Shown: piece by piece, positions 25,765-34,110 of the stretch | How the letters are laid out: each line of letters starts with the position of its first letter | Position numbering within the stretch: position 1 is the first letter of the stretch | Source: Streptomyces sp. MNU76 | GTDB lineage: Bacteria; Actinomycetota; Actinomycetes; Streptomycetales; Streptomycetaceae | Assembly (NCBI RefSeq): GCF_020982545.1 | Contig: NZ_JAJKLK010000031.1 | Span: 186,001 to 250,000 of the forward strand | Direction of reading: 5' to 3' | Length of the DNA stretch: 64,000 nucleotides | Notes under the pieces: generated by a model | The model's input: only the letters and a program-made list of their open reading frames with translations | Told to the model about the DNA's origin: nothing | The model's database searches: none | Program-made: the position numbers and the translations under genes

Positions 25765-27363
25765 TTGAGAGGTATGAGGCCGACGAGAAGGGCGGGAGCG
25801 TTCGGCTCCGCCGGACTGCTCGTCACGGCGACCCTGATAGCCAGTGCCGTCACCGCGCCCGCGGCCGGTGCCGCGGACGGTGCGAGTGCGCGGGACCGTG
25901 AGGCCAAGGGAGTCGCCGTAGCCGCCGCGAAGGCGGCGAAGCAGGGCATCGCCTGGCAGGACTGCCCCGAGGGCTGGGGTCTGGAGAAGCCCATCCAGTG
26001 CGGCTGGGTCACCGTGCCGCTGGACTACGCCAGGCCGAACGGCAAGCAGATCAAGCTCGCCGTCGACCGGATCAACAGCACCGGTACGAAGGAGGAGCGC
26101 CAGGGCGCGCTCGTCTACAACCCCGGCGGTCCGGGCGGCTCCGGCCTGCGCTTCCCGCGCCGGGTCACCACCAAGAGCCCGCTGTGGGTCAACACGGCCA
26201 AGGCCTACGACTTCGTGGGCTTCGACCCGCGTGGTGTCGGCAAGTCGGCGCCCATCTCCTGTGCCGACCCGCAGGAGTTCGTGAAGGCGCCCAAGATGGA
26301 CCCGGTCCCGGACTCCGAGGCCGACAAGAGCAAGCAGCGCAGGCTCGCGGCGAAGTACGCGGCCGGCTGCAAGGAGCGCAGCGGCGCGATGCTGCCGCAC
26401 ATGACCACCCCGAACACCGCGCGTGACCTGGACGTCATCCGGGCCGCCCTCGGGGAGAAGAAGCTCAACTTCCTCGGCGTCTCGTACGGCACGTACATCG
26501 GCGCCGTCTACGGCACCCTCTTCCCGACCCACGTGCGCCGCATGGTCGTCGACAGCGTGGTGAACCCCTCCCGCGAGAAGATCTGGTACCAGGCCAACCT
26601 GGACCAGGACGTCGCCTTCGAGGGCCGCTGGAAGGACTGGACGAAGTGGGTCGCGGCGAACGACGCCACCTACCACCTCGGTGACACCCAGGCGAAGGTG
26701 CAGGCGAACTGGCTGAAGCTGCGCGCCACCGCGAAGAAGAACCCGCTCGGCGGGCTGGTCGGCCCGGCCGAGCTGATCTCCTTCTTCCAGAGCGCCCCGT
26801 ACTACGACTCCGCGTGGGCGCCCACCGCCCGGGTGTGGAGCAAGTACGCCGCCGGTGACACCCAGGCGCTGGTCGACGCGGCCGCCCCGGACCTCACCGA
26901 CACCGCGGGCAACGCCGCCTCCGAGAACGGCAACGCCGTCTACACGGCGGTCGAGTGCACCGACGCCAAGTGGCCCACGAGCTGGGAGAAGTGGGACCGC
27001 GACAACACCCGGCTGCACAAGAACCACCCGTTCATGACCTGGGCCAACGCCTGGATGAACCTGCCGTGCGCCACCTGGCAGTCCAAGCAGTACACCCCGG
27101 TGGACGTCAAGACCAAGAAGGGCCTGCCGCCCGTCCTGATCGTCCAGTCAGAGCGGGACGCGGCCACGCCGTACGAGGGCGCCGTCGAACTGCACAAGCG
27201 GTTCAAGGGCTCCCGGCTGATCACGGAGCAGAAGGCCGGCTCCCACGGAGTCACCGGTCTGGTCAACCCGTGCGTCAACGAGCGCGTGGACACCTACCTG
27301 CTCACCGGCAAGGTGGGCAAGGCCGACGTGAAGTGCGCCCCGCACGCCACGCCGACCCCGTAG
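25765..27363 (+). CDS. Secreted alpha/beta hydrolase, tripeptidyl-aminopeptidase (SlpD/Tap) family
   Basis: A 532-aa exported enzyme with a signal peptide (FGSAGLLVTATLIASAVTAPAAGA, cleavage near residue 36). It begins its fold with WQDCPEGW and VPLDYARPNGKQIKLAV, then GGPGGSG (oxyanion), FVGFDPRGVGKS, nucleophile elbow GVSYGTY and a C-terminal TAP-like domain with the acid in QSERDAATP and the His in GSHGVTG. It removes N-terminal tri- or dipeptides from secreted proteins. The TTG at 25765 follows GGGGAG; an ATG three codons later is an equal alternative. Flanked by a strong terminator. Confidence 0.92.
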   Translation: MRGMRPTRRAGAFGSAGLLVTATLIASAVTAPAAGAADGASARDREAKGVAVAAAKAAKQGIAWQDCPEGWGLEKPIQCGWVTVPLDYARPNGKQIKLAVDRINSTGTKEERQGALVYNPGGPGGSGLRFPRRVTTKSPLWVNTAKAYDFVGFDPRGVGKSAPISCADPQEFVKAPKMDPVPDSEADKSKQRRLAAKYAAGCKERSGAMLPHMTTPNTARDLDVIRAALGEKKLNFLGVSYGTYIGAVYGTLFPTHVRRMVVDSVVNPSREKIWYQANLDQDVAFEGRWKDWTKWVAANDATYHLGDTQAKVQANWLKLRATAKKNPLGGLVGPAELISFFQSAPYYDSAWAPTARVWSKYAAGDTQALVDAAAPDLTDTAGNAASENGNAVYTAVECTDAKWPTSWEKWDRDNTRLHKNHPFMTWANAWMNLPCATWQSKQYTPVDVKTKKGLPPVLIVQSERDAATPYEGAVELHKRFKGSRLITEQKAGSHGVTGLVNPCVNERVDTYLLTGKVGKADVKCAPHATPTP

Positions 27364-27411
27364 GACCTGCACCCGTAGGGCGTGAAGGGGCCGTAGGGCC
27401 ATGAGAGAACG

Positions 27412-27448
27412 GTGAGGGGGCGACCGTCGTCGCCGGTCGCCCCCTCAC
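27412..27448. terminator. Strong bidirectional terminator
   Basis: GTGAGGGGGCGACC (27412-27425) and GGTCGCCCCCTCAC (27435-27448), a perfect 14-bp stem with a 9-nt loop, midway between the convergent hydrolase and epimerase genes. Confidence 0.85.
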
Positions 27449-27479
27449 TCATGCGCAGTTCACGCACGCGCGCGGGTGT

Positions 27480-28520
27480 TCACGCCTGGTGCTCCGCCAG
27501 CCAGGCGTCCTCCGCCGCGTAGTCGAAGAGGTCCCCGTACACCTCGGCCATCCGGGGGTAGGCCTCCCGCCAGTCCCGTCCGTCCGCCAGCCGGTCCTCG
27601 ATCCACGCGACCGTCCGCGGCAGCGACTCCGCGTACCGGACCACCGGGCGGTAGTCCAGCTCCCGCTCCGCCGCCGACATGTCGCACACCACGGGCACCG
27701 GCACGGACCACGGGGTGTCGCCCACCGTGGGTGACGGGGCGGGGCCGTCCACCAGCACGTTCTCCGTCCGTACGCCCATCACCGCGTCGATGGCGGCGGC
27801 GATCTCCACAACGGTGGGCGCCTCGGGGTCGACGGCGTTCAGCGCCCGCGAACCGGGCCGGGCGGCCGCCAGCCGGACCAGCTCGGCGATGTTGTGGACG
27901 CTCGCCGGATGGAAGCGGCTCGCACCGCCGTACGCGAGGACCCGGCGCGGCCTGCCGTCCAGGTTGCGCTTGACGAAGTACAGCTCGCGCGGGGTACGGC
28001 AGTGCGGTCCGTGGACGGCGCCCGCGCGCAGCAGGGTCGTGGGCAACCGGTCGCCCCCGGCGAGGAGTGCACGCTCCAGGCCCGCCTTGCGGGTGCTGTA
28101 CGAGGTGTCGGCCGGCCGGACCGTGCGCTGGCTCTCGGGCAGGGGCAGCGGGTAGGCGGGGAAGCATCCGGGCTCCGCCTGGGTGTCGAAGTTGCGGCCC
28201 TCGTCGTCCTCGTACACCGAGACGCTGGAGACGACGACCGCCGAGCCCACCCGGTCGGCCAGCGCCAGCAACTGCCGGGCGTGTTCGGGGCCGTAGGCGA
28301 CCACGTCCACCAGCGCGTCGCAGCCGTCACCGATCGCGGCCGCCAGCGCCGTGTCGTCGCCACGGTCGGCGGAGAGGGTCCGCACCTCATCCGGCCAGTC
28401 GTCGTCCCGGCCGCCGCCCCGCGAGACGGCCGTCACCTCCCACCCGTCGCGAGCCAGCGCGCCCACGGCCACCCGGCCGATCTGTCCCGTCGCTCCGACC
28501 ACCACAGCACGTCGTGTCAT
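27480..28520 (-). CDS. NAD-dependent epimerase/dehydratase (extended SDR)
   Basis: A 346-aa Rossmann enzyme: the GATGQIG nucleotide-binding motif at the N-terminus, VVVSSVSVYEDD, and a Tyr-x3-Lys equivalent in YSTRKAG, with the sugar-nucleotide-type substrate region after residue 200. The family changes or reduces sugar nucleotides and related small molecules; no neighbouring sugar genes point to the substrate. Intact, single gene, ending 32 bp from the terminator shared with the hydrolase. Confidence 0.85.
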   Translation of the reverse strand: MTRRAVVVGATGQIGRVAVGALARDGWEVTAVSRGGGRDDDWPDEVRTLSADRGDDTALAAAIGDGCDALVDVVAYGPEHARQLLALADRVGSAVVVSSVSVYEDDEGRNFDTQAEPGCFPAYPLPLPESQRTVRPADTSYSTRKAGLERALLAGGDRLPTTLLRAGAVHGPHCRTPRELYFVKRNLDGRPRRVLAYGGASRFHPASVHNIAELVRLAAARPGSRALNAVDPEAPTVVEIAAAIDAVMGVRTENVLVDGPAPSPTVGDTPWSVPVPVVCDMSAAERELDYRPVVRYAESLPRTVAWIEDRLADGRDWREAYPRMAEVYGDLFDYAAEDAWLAEHQA

Positions 28521-28595
28521 GGCCTCGACCGTACGACGTTCCGGTGCCGGGCGCCCTGATGCTCTGCTACTGGCAGAACACCTGGGCCAATGCGC

Positions 28596-29315
28596 TCAAC
28601 TCAGCGGCATACGCGGGAACTTGCGCTCCTTCGCCGCGGCGGCCTCCTCCGCCTTCACGACGGCCGCGTACTGGTCGACGTACTCCTGTTCGGAGAGCGT
28701 GAGGATCGCGTACATGATCTCGTCGGTGATGGCGCGCAGCACGGCCTTCTCGTTCTCCATGCCCTCGTAGCGCGAGAAGTCGAGGGGCTTGCCGAAGCGG
28801 ATGACGACGGGGTGGATGTGGGGGATGACCTTGCCCGGGGGCTGCGCCTCGAAGGTGCCGATCATGGCGCACGGGATGACGGGCACCCCGGCCTTGAGCG
28901 CCATGACGGCGACGCCGACCTTGCCCTTGTAGAGGCGGCCGTCGTGCGAACGGGTGCCCTCGGGATAGATGCCGAGGAGTTCGTCCTTGCTCAGCACGCC
29001 GAGCCCCTCACGGATGGCGGCCTGGCCCGCCTCCTTGCCGGAGCGGTCGACCGGGATCTGCCCGACGCTGTGGAAGAAGAACGCCGTCAACCTGCCCTTC
29101 AGCCCCGGGCCGGTGAAGTACTCGGCCTTCGCCAGGAAGGTGATGCGGCGCTTGAGGATCGCGGGCATCAGGAAGTGGTCCGAGAAGGACAGGTGATTGC
29201 CCGCGACGATGGCCGCGCCCGACGACGGCACGTGTTCGAGGCCTTCGATGCGAGGCCGGAAGACCAGTCTCAGCAGGGGGCCCAGAAGCACGTACTTGAG
29301 CAGGTAATAGAACAC
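28596..29315 (-). CDS. 1-acyl-sn-glycerol-3-phosphate acyltransferase (PlsC family)
   Basis: A 239-aa membrane-associated acyltransferase: an N-terminal amphipathic/TM helix (FYYLLKYVLLGPLLRLVF), the catalytic box NHLSFSD (NHx4D), the substrate-binding GQIPVDRSG and the EGTRS motif, then VPVIPCAMIGT. It acylates lysophosphatidate in phospholipid synthesis at the cytoplasmic face. The C-terminal Lys/Glu/Ala-rich helix is common in Streptomyces paralogues. Intact. Confidence 0.92.
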   Translation of the reverse strand: MFYYLLKYVLLGPLLRLVFRPRIEGLEHVPSSGAAIVAGNHLSFSDHFLMPAILKRRITFLAKAEYFTGPGLKGRLTAFFFHSVGQIPVDRSGKEAGQAAIREGLGVLSKDELLGIYPEGTRSHDGRLYKGKVGVAVMALKAGVPVIPCAMIGTFEAQPPGKVIPHIHPVVIRFGKPLDFSRYEGMENEKAVLRAITDEIMYAILTLSEQEYVDQYAAVVKAEEAAAAKERKFPRMPLS

Positions 29316-29765
29316 GGCGTCTCCCTCGCGCTACCGGATCGGCTCTGTGGACGTGTTCGGACTCACGAGGACTCCTCGCCGACCTCGCTGACGCTGCGTC
29401 AGGCGCGGGAGCGCTGGTGGGCCTCGTCCAGCGTGTCGACGATTGATCGTAGCCCTACCTGCCACGTCACCGGGAGGAGGCCGGAGGAAACCGAACAGCG
29501 AGGACGCCGACCGGCACCCGGCACTCGGCGGACTGGAGGACCGGCGGGCCGGCGGCCAAGCGGGGACGCGTTGAGTCGGCACGCCACGCCACGCCACGCC
29601 ACGGCACGGCTCGTCTCGGCCCGGCGGGCGCACCACGTGCTCCCGCCCGCCCACACCCCTGATCGACATGCCCTCTCCCGCGAGCGGCCTTAGCGTCGGC
29701 ATATGCGCGTAGGGCGTGGCGCCGAATGACCGGGTCCGGGGAGGAACCGGGCGTGAACGATCCGA
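29316..29765. other. Intergenic stretch with CACGC tandem repeat, no gene
   Basis: The 450 bp hold no supported coding region. A 5-bp repeat (CACGC / CACGG) runs five or more times around 29581-29607. The promoter of the acyltransferase gene should lie at the left end. Nothing on the right continues the phosphatase fragment, whose upstream part appears deleted. Confidence 0.5.
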
Positions 29766-30026
29766 ATGGGGCAGGTGCGCATGGCCGTCCACGCCCACGC
29801 CACGGCCGGAGCCACGCCCGAGCAGGTTCTCACCCGCACCGACCGCGACCTCGCCGACCTGAACGCCGGCCGCTTCGTCTCCTGCCTCTACGCCCACCTC
29901 GGCGACTCCGGCGACCTCCCGCTGCACCAACTCGTGGACGACCTCGTGCACCACACCCACCGCACCGGCCGGCACACCGACGACATCGCCCTGCTGCTCC
30001 GGCCCCCGCACACCGCAGAGCGGTGA
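29766..30026 (+). pseudogene. SpoIIE-type PP2C phosphatase remnant with internal deletion
   Basis: The 86 codons join two separate pieces of a SpoIIE-like phosphatase domain. The first, MGQVRMAVHAHATAGATPEQVLTRTDRDL...FVSCLYAHLG, comes from mid-domain, right after the metal-binding helix of intact relatives. The second, DLPLHQLVDDLV then TGRHTDDIALLLRP, is the C-terminal end. About 70-90 residues, including the acidic metal ligands between the two pieces, are missing, as is everything before MGQVR. Not expected to be catalytic. Orientation is opposite to its neighbours; no ribosome site is evident. Confidence 0.72.
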
Positions 30027-30048
30027 CCGGACTCGCTCGCAGAGCCTC

Positions 30049-31332
30049 TCAGCCTGTCCGTCCGGGCCTCGACGGCTGGTCGTCCGCGACTTCCCCGGGG
30101 CGCGCGGGCAGCTTCGGAGCCCCGCCCAACTCGTCCGACAGACAGGCCAGATAGAGGGCCATGGTGGCACGGTGGTCGCGCAGCGACCGGCTGGTGAACT
30201 GCTCGATCTTCTGCATGCGGTAGACCACGGTGTTGCGATGGACGTGCAGCGCCTCGGCGGCCCGTACGAGATTGAAGCCGCCCTCGCACCAGGCGATGAT
30301 CGTGTCGCGCAGGACCGTCCAGTCCGGCTGGACACGCAGGTCCGCGGCGGTCACCGCCAGCAGTCGGCCTCGGGCGGGCTGGCCCACCGCCGCCAGGAGC
30401 TGTTGGATCCGCAGATCGGCGATCGGATGCACCAGGCCGTCGCCCGCCGCGCGGGTGGTCGGCCGCCCGGCGGAACCGCCCGCCCACCGGGCCGTCAGCC
30501 GGAGTGCGTCGCAGGCGTCCTGGTAGGAGTCGTGCAGGGCGCCCACGGAGTCGGCCGGTCCGCCGATACCGGCGCGGGCCGTGAGGGAGTTCTGCGCGGC
30601 GATGAGATCGGCGACCCGGCGGCAGTCGGCCGTCAGGGACGCCGTCGCCCGGTCGGCCCGCAGGCGGTGCAGCACGCCGAGCCGGCCGGGAGCCGTGGTG
30701 GCGACGATGTCCTGGGGGTCGGCGAACACCTCACGGACCGTGCGGAGCAGCTCCGAGCGCACCAGTGCCATGTCCCGGGTCGGCGCTCCGCCGTGCCGAC
30801 GGCCGCCCGGCTCGGCCACGGTCACCTCGAAGGCCACCGCGACCCGGGGCAACCGCAGGTCGAAGCCCAGCTCGGCGGCACGGAAGAGCAGGAAGTCGCC
30901 CTCGACCACCTGAGGATCGTAGGAGGCGATGTCCGCGAACAGTTTCTCGGCCGCCCGCTCGGCGAGCAGCCGGGAGCGCAGCATCACCGACTCCCGCAGC
31001 AGGATCTCCGTCTGACGCTTCACCAGCAGGCCGAACCGCCGCACCTGGGCCGGTGTGCCGGTGATCCCGACCGTGCCCACCGCCCGCCCGTCCGTGACCA
31101 GGGGCAGGGTGACACCGGGCCGCACACCCCGCAACCGATGCGCCTGCGAGGCACTGTGCGCGGCCGGTTCCTGGGTGCGGATCACCTCGACGGAGGCCTC
31201 GTGGAAGGTGCCGACCCGGCTGCTGTCGCCGCTGCCGATGACCATGCCCTCCGCATCGGTGATCAGCACGTTGAAGCCGATGACCGCGGAGGTGTCCCCG
31301 GCGATCTCCTGAGCGAGTGACGGGCTCAGCAC
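30049..31332 (-). CDS. CdaR-family transcriptional regulator (sugar-diacid type)
   Basis: A 427-aa regulator. The N-terminal sugar-diacid recognition domain starts LSPSLAQEIAGDTSAVIGFNV (residues 2-130); a GGDEF-like middle follows, and the C-terminal PucR/CdaR helix-turn-helix reads LRAAEALHVHRNTVVYRMQKIE (written here as NLVRAAEALHVHRNTV). Start GTG at 31332 with GGGAGGAAC just upstream, matching the family's usual beginning. Divergent from an amino-acid ABC operon it probably controls; CdaR proteins sense small carboxylic acids, here perhaps an amino-acid-derived one. Confidence 0.9.
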   Translation of the reverse strand: MLSPSLAQEIAGDTSAVIGFNVLITDAEGMVIGSGDSSRVGTFHEASVEVIRTQEPAAHSASQAHRLRGVRPGVTLPLVTDGRAVGTVGITGTPAQVRRFGLLVKRQTEILLRESVMLRSRLLAERAAEKLFADIASYDPQVVEGDFLLFRAAELGFDLRLPRVAVAFEVTVAEPGGRRHGGAPTRDMALVRSELLRTVREVFADPQDIVATTAPGRLGVLHRLRADRATASLTADCRRVADLIAAQNSLTARAGIGGPADSVGALHDSYQDACDALRLTARWAGGSAGRPTTRAAGDGLVHPIADLRIQQLLAAVGQPARGRLLAVTAADLRVQPDWTVLRDTIIAWCEGGFNLVRAAEALHVHRNTVVYRMQKIEQFTSRSLRDHRATMALYLACLSDELGGAPKLPARPGEVADDQPSRPGRTG

Positions 31333-31405
31333 GGGCGTTCCTCCCGTCGAGAGGCGGACCGAGGCTGGACGCACCGTACAGCGGGAGGGCCGGAGTTCAC
31401 CACAA

Positions 31406-31422
31406 GTTCGTACGAAGCGAAC
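31406..31422. promoter_or_regulatory. Inverted repeat GTTCG-N7-CGAAC
   Basis: Lies between the CdaR gene and the ABC operon, 110 bp from the lipoprotein start, a candidate operator for CdaR. Arms are short, so this is tentative. Confidence 0.4.
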
Positions 31423-31531
31423 AGTGACCGACGACCGGCCCGCTCGTAGCCTTTGGCCTCATCACACCCCCGCCGGAGGCACACCGCGGTGAACGGCGGG
31501 GCCCGCAGGCCGATACGGAAGGCCCACGCCG

Positions 31532-32464
31532 ATGAACCGTCTGCGTCCACTCGTCGCCGCTCTGTCCGCGACCCTCCTGCTGTCCACCGTCGGCGCCTGT
31601 GGTGCGGAGGGTGACGACGGCCCGAAGAACGTGTCCGCGAAGACCGCGGGGCTGGGCACCCTCACTCCCGGCGTCATCAAGGTCGCCGTCCAGCCCTACG
31701 CGCCCTACACCAGCGTCCAGGGCGACAAGATCGTCGGACTGGACGGCGACATCCTCAACCAGGTGGCCGAGAAACTGGGCCTGAAGGTGGAACCCCAGGT
31801 CACGGACTTCGCCGGCATGCTCGCCGGGGTGCAGTCCCGCCGGGTGGACATCACCATAGGCGGGGTCGCCTGGTCGGCGGACCGGCAGAAGCAGGGCCTG
31901 TTCACCGACCCGCCCTACTACTCGCCCCCGGCGATGGCCGTCCGCGACGGCAGGACCTACCGGACGGTCGACGACCTGGAGGGCCACGACCTCGGGACCG
32001 TCGAGGGCTATGTCTGGGTCAAGTCGATCCAGTCCGTCCCGGGTGCCGAGCTGCACGCCTACCCCGATGCCCAGGGCGTCTTCGACGACCTCGGAGCGGG
32101 CCGTGTCGACGTCGGCTTCCTCGACCCGCTCATCATCATCGCGGCCCAGAAGGAACGCCCCGACCTGAGGATCAGCACGCAGTACCTGACCCCGCCGAGC
32201 GCGGCGGAGGTCGAGGCGAAGCCCGCCTACGCCTACTTCCAGCCGTACCAGACCGGCTTCTACCTCCCGAAGAAGGCCGACAAGCTGGAGAAGGCCATCT
32301 CCGCCGAGATCGACCGCATGTACGAGAACGGTGAGATGTCCGGGCTGGTCGAGAAGTACGGCGGCGACCCGAAGCAGTTCCTCGTGCCGACGGCCGATGT
32401 CGCCGCCGCGCGACGGGGCGTGGACCGGCCACGGGACTGGACCCCGCCGTCCGTCGGCGAGTGA
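31532..32464 (+). CDS. Polar amino-acid ABC transporter substrate-binding lipoprotein
   Basis: A 310-aa family-3 solute-binding protein. The signal peptide ends in a lipobox with Cys in STVGACG (residue 23), so it is anchored to the outer face of the membrane. Fold motifs: GVIKVAVQPYAPYTS, LDGDILNQVAEKLGLKV, RRVDITIGGVAWSADRQKQGLFTDPPYY. Ligand specificity is not deducible; the adjacent DadA-like oxidase suggests amino acids or opine-like amines. First gene of a four-gene operon: binding protein, permease, ATPase, oxidase. Confidence 0.92.
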   Translation: MNRLRPLVAALSATLLLSTVGACGAEGDDGPKNVSAKTAGLGTLTPGVIKVAVQPYAPYTSVQGDKIVGLDGDILNQVAEKLGLKVEPQVTDFAGMLAGVQSRRVDITIGGVAWSADRQKQGLFTDPPYYSPPAMAVRDGRTYRTVDDLEGHDLGTVEGYVWVKSIQSVPGAELHAYPDAQGVFDDLGAGRVDVGFLDPLIIIAAQKERPDLRISTQYLTPPSAAEVEAKPAYAYFQPYQTGFYLPKKADKLEKAISAEIDRMYENGEMSGLVEKYGGDPKQFLVPTADVAAARRGVDRPRDWTPPSVGE

Positions 32465-32473
32465 GGGGCCGAC

Positions 32474-33250
32474 GTGTCCGATCTCGCCGCCTTCTTCGAA
32501 GTCCCTTGGTCCGACTACCGGAGCGATCTCGTCGACGCCCTCTGGCGCACCGTCTCCTACACGGTCGTGAGCTTCGTCGGCGCGGTGCTGCTCGGCCTCG
32601 CGGTGGCTCTCCTCCGGCTCAGCCGGGCGTGGGCCGCGCGTGCCGCCGCCGCCGTCTACACGGAGGTGTTCAAGAACGTCCCCCTCCTCGCCATCATCTT
32701 CCTCACCTACTTCGGGCTGGCCTCGGCCGGTGTCCGCCTGGACGTCTTCACGGCCGGCTGCCTCAGCCTCGTCGTCTTCTACGCCGCCTACCTCTCGGAG
32801 ATCTTCCGCGCCGCGATCAGCGGGGTGCACGCGGGACAGACGGAGGCCGGTGAGGCACTGGGCCTCGGCCGGGCGGGGATCTTCGGCCACGTCATCCTGC
32901 CGCAGGCCGTGCGTCAGGCGCTGCCCGGCACCAACACCATGCTCGTCGACCTGCTGAAGTCCACCTCGCTGCTGGTCACCGTCTCCGCCGCCGAGCTGAT
33001 GTCCGAGGGCCGGCTCATCACCTCGGCCACCTTCCGCGCCCTGGAGGTGTACCTCGTCATCTCGGCCGTCTACTTCGCCCTCTGCTATCCGCTCTCCCAA
33101 CTGCTCCTCCTGCTGGAGCGCAGGGTGCGGGCCGGAGTGCCCCTGTCCCCCTGGCGACGCCGACGCCTGAACGCGGCCCGCGCGCTGCTCGCCCCCGGCC
33201 CGACCGTCCCGGTCGGGGACGACACCGACATGAAGGCAGGTGCCGTATGA
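32474..33250 (+). CDS. Amino-acid ABC transporter permease
   Basis: A 258-aa inner-membrane subunit of the HisMQ type with five TM segments. The coupling EAA loop reads QTEAGEALGLGRAGIFGHVILPQAVRQALPGTNT, and FKNVPLLAIIFLTYFG is typical of the family. GTG start at 32474, 9 bp after the binding-protein stop, preceded by GAGGGG. Its stop overlaps the ATPase start as ATGA. Only one permease gene is present, so it should form a homodimer. Confidence 0.93.
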   Translation: MSDLAAFFEVPWSDYRSDLVDALWRTVSYTVVSFVGAVLLGLAVALLRLSRAWAARAAAAVYTEVFKNVPLLAIIFLTYFGLASAGVRLDVFTAGCLSLVVFYAAYLSEIFRAAISGVHAGQTEAGEALGLGRAGIFGHVILPQAVRQALPGTNTMLVDLLKSTSLLVTVSAAELMSEGRLITSATFRALEVYLVISAVYFALCYPLSQLLLLLERRVRAGVPLSPWRRRRLNAARALLAPGPTVPVGDDTDMKAGAV

Positions 33251-34110
33251 CCGAGTCGGCGACCACACCCGAGAAGGCCGCACCCGGAGCAGCCACCGCG
33301 GGGGCCGGGTCCGCGGAGGCCGACCCCGAGAAGCTCACGCCCGGCGAACACCGGGCGACCGCCGACACCGTCGTCCGCATCAGCGGCCTGAGCAAGTCCT
33401 TCGACGGCCGTCTCGTCCTCGACCACGTCGACCTGGAGGTCGCCCGGGGCCGCATCGTCAGCGTCATCGGGCAGAGCGGCGGCGGCAAGACGACGCTGAT
33501 GCGCTGCGTCAACCTGCTGGAACGCCCGGACCGGGGCACGGTCGAGGTCGCCGGGGAAGTGGTGCACCAGGGCGGCCGCACCGTCTGCCGCGACCTCGCC
33601 CGGCTGCGCCGCACCGTCGGCATGGTCTTCCAGCGGTTCAACCTCTTCCCGCATCTCACCGCCGTCGAGAACGTCGTCCTCGCCCAGCGCAAGGCGGGCG
33701 TCCCCGAACAGCAGGCACTGGAGCGGGCCGTGGCCCTGCTGCGCCGGGTCAAGGTCGCCCACCGTGCCCTCGCCCTCCCCGACCAGCTCTCCGGCGGCGA
33801 ACAGCAGCGCGTCGCCATCGCCCGCGCCCTCGCCCTCACCCCCGAGGTGCTCCTCTTCGACGAACCCACCTCCTCCCTCGACCCGGAGGCCACCCGGGAG
33901 GTATTGAGCGTGATGCGGGAACTCGCCGCCGACGGCATGACCATGCTGCTGGTCACCCATGAGCTGCCGTTCGCCCGCGAGGTCTCCGACCACGTCGTCT
34001 TCGTCGACGGGGGCCGGATCGTGGAGGAGGGCCGACCCGAGGAGGTCCTCGATCGTCCGGCCCACGCGCGCACCCGGGAGTTCCTCGCCTCGTACGGGAC
34101 CGCGTCATGA
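33247..34110 (+). CDS. Amino-acid ABC transporter ATP-binding protein
   Basis: A 287-aa ATPase of the GlnQ/HisP group: Walker A GQSGGGKTT, signature LSGGEQQRVAIARAL, Walker B VLLFDEPTSSLDPE, H-loop VTHE. It has about 40 extra Ala/Glu-rich residues before the ATPase core, unusual for the family. Starts with ATGA overlap on the permease and ends with ATGA overlap on the oxidase, so all four genes are coupled. Confidence 0.94.
   Translation: MTESATTPEKAAPGAATAGAGSAEADPEKLTPGEHRATADTVVRISGLSKSFDGRLVLDHVDLEVARGRIVSVIGQSGGGKTTLMRCVNLLERPDRGTVEVAGEVVHQGGRTVCRDLARLRRTVGMVFQRFNLFPHLTAVENVVLAQRKAGVPEQQALERAVALLRRVKVAHRALALPDQLSGGEQQRVAIARALALTPEVLLFDEPTSSLDPEATREVLSVMRELAADGMTMLLVTHELPFAREVSDHVVFVDGGRIVEEGRPEEVLDRPAHARTREFLASYGTAS

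Noticed and set aside
28627..29693. Plus-strand frame across the acyltransferase gene
   Set aside because: Shadow of PlsC-type gene with NHx4D and EGTR motifs on the minus strand.
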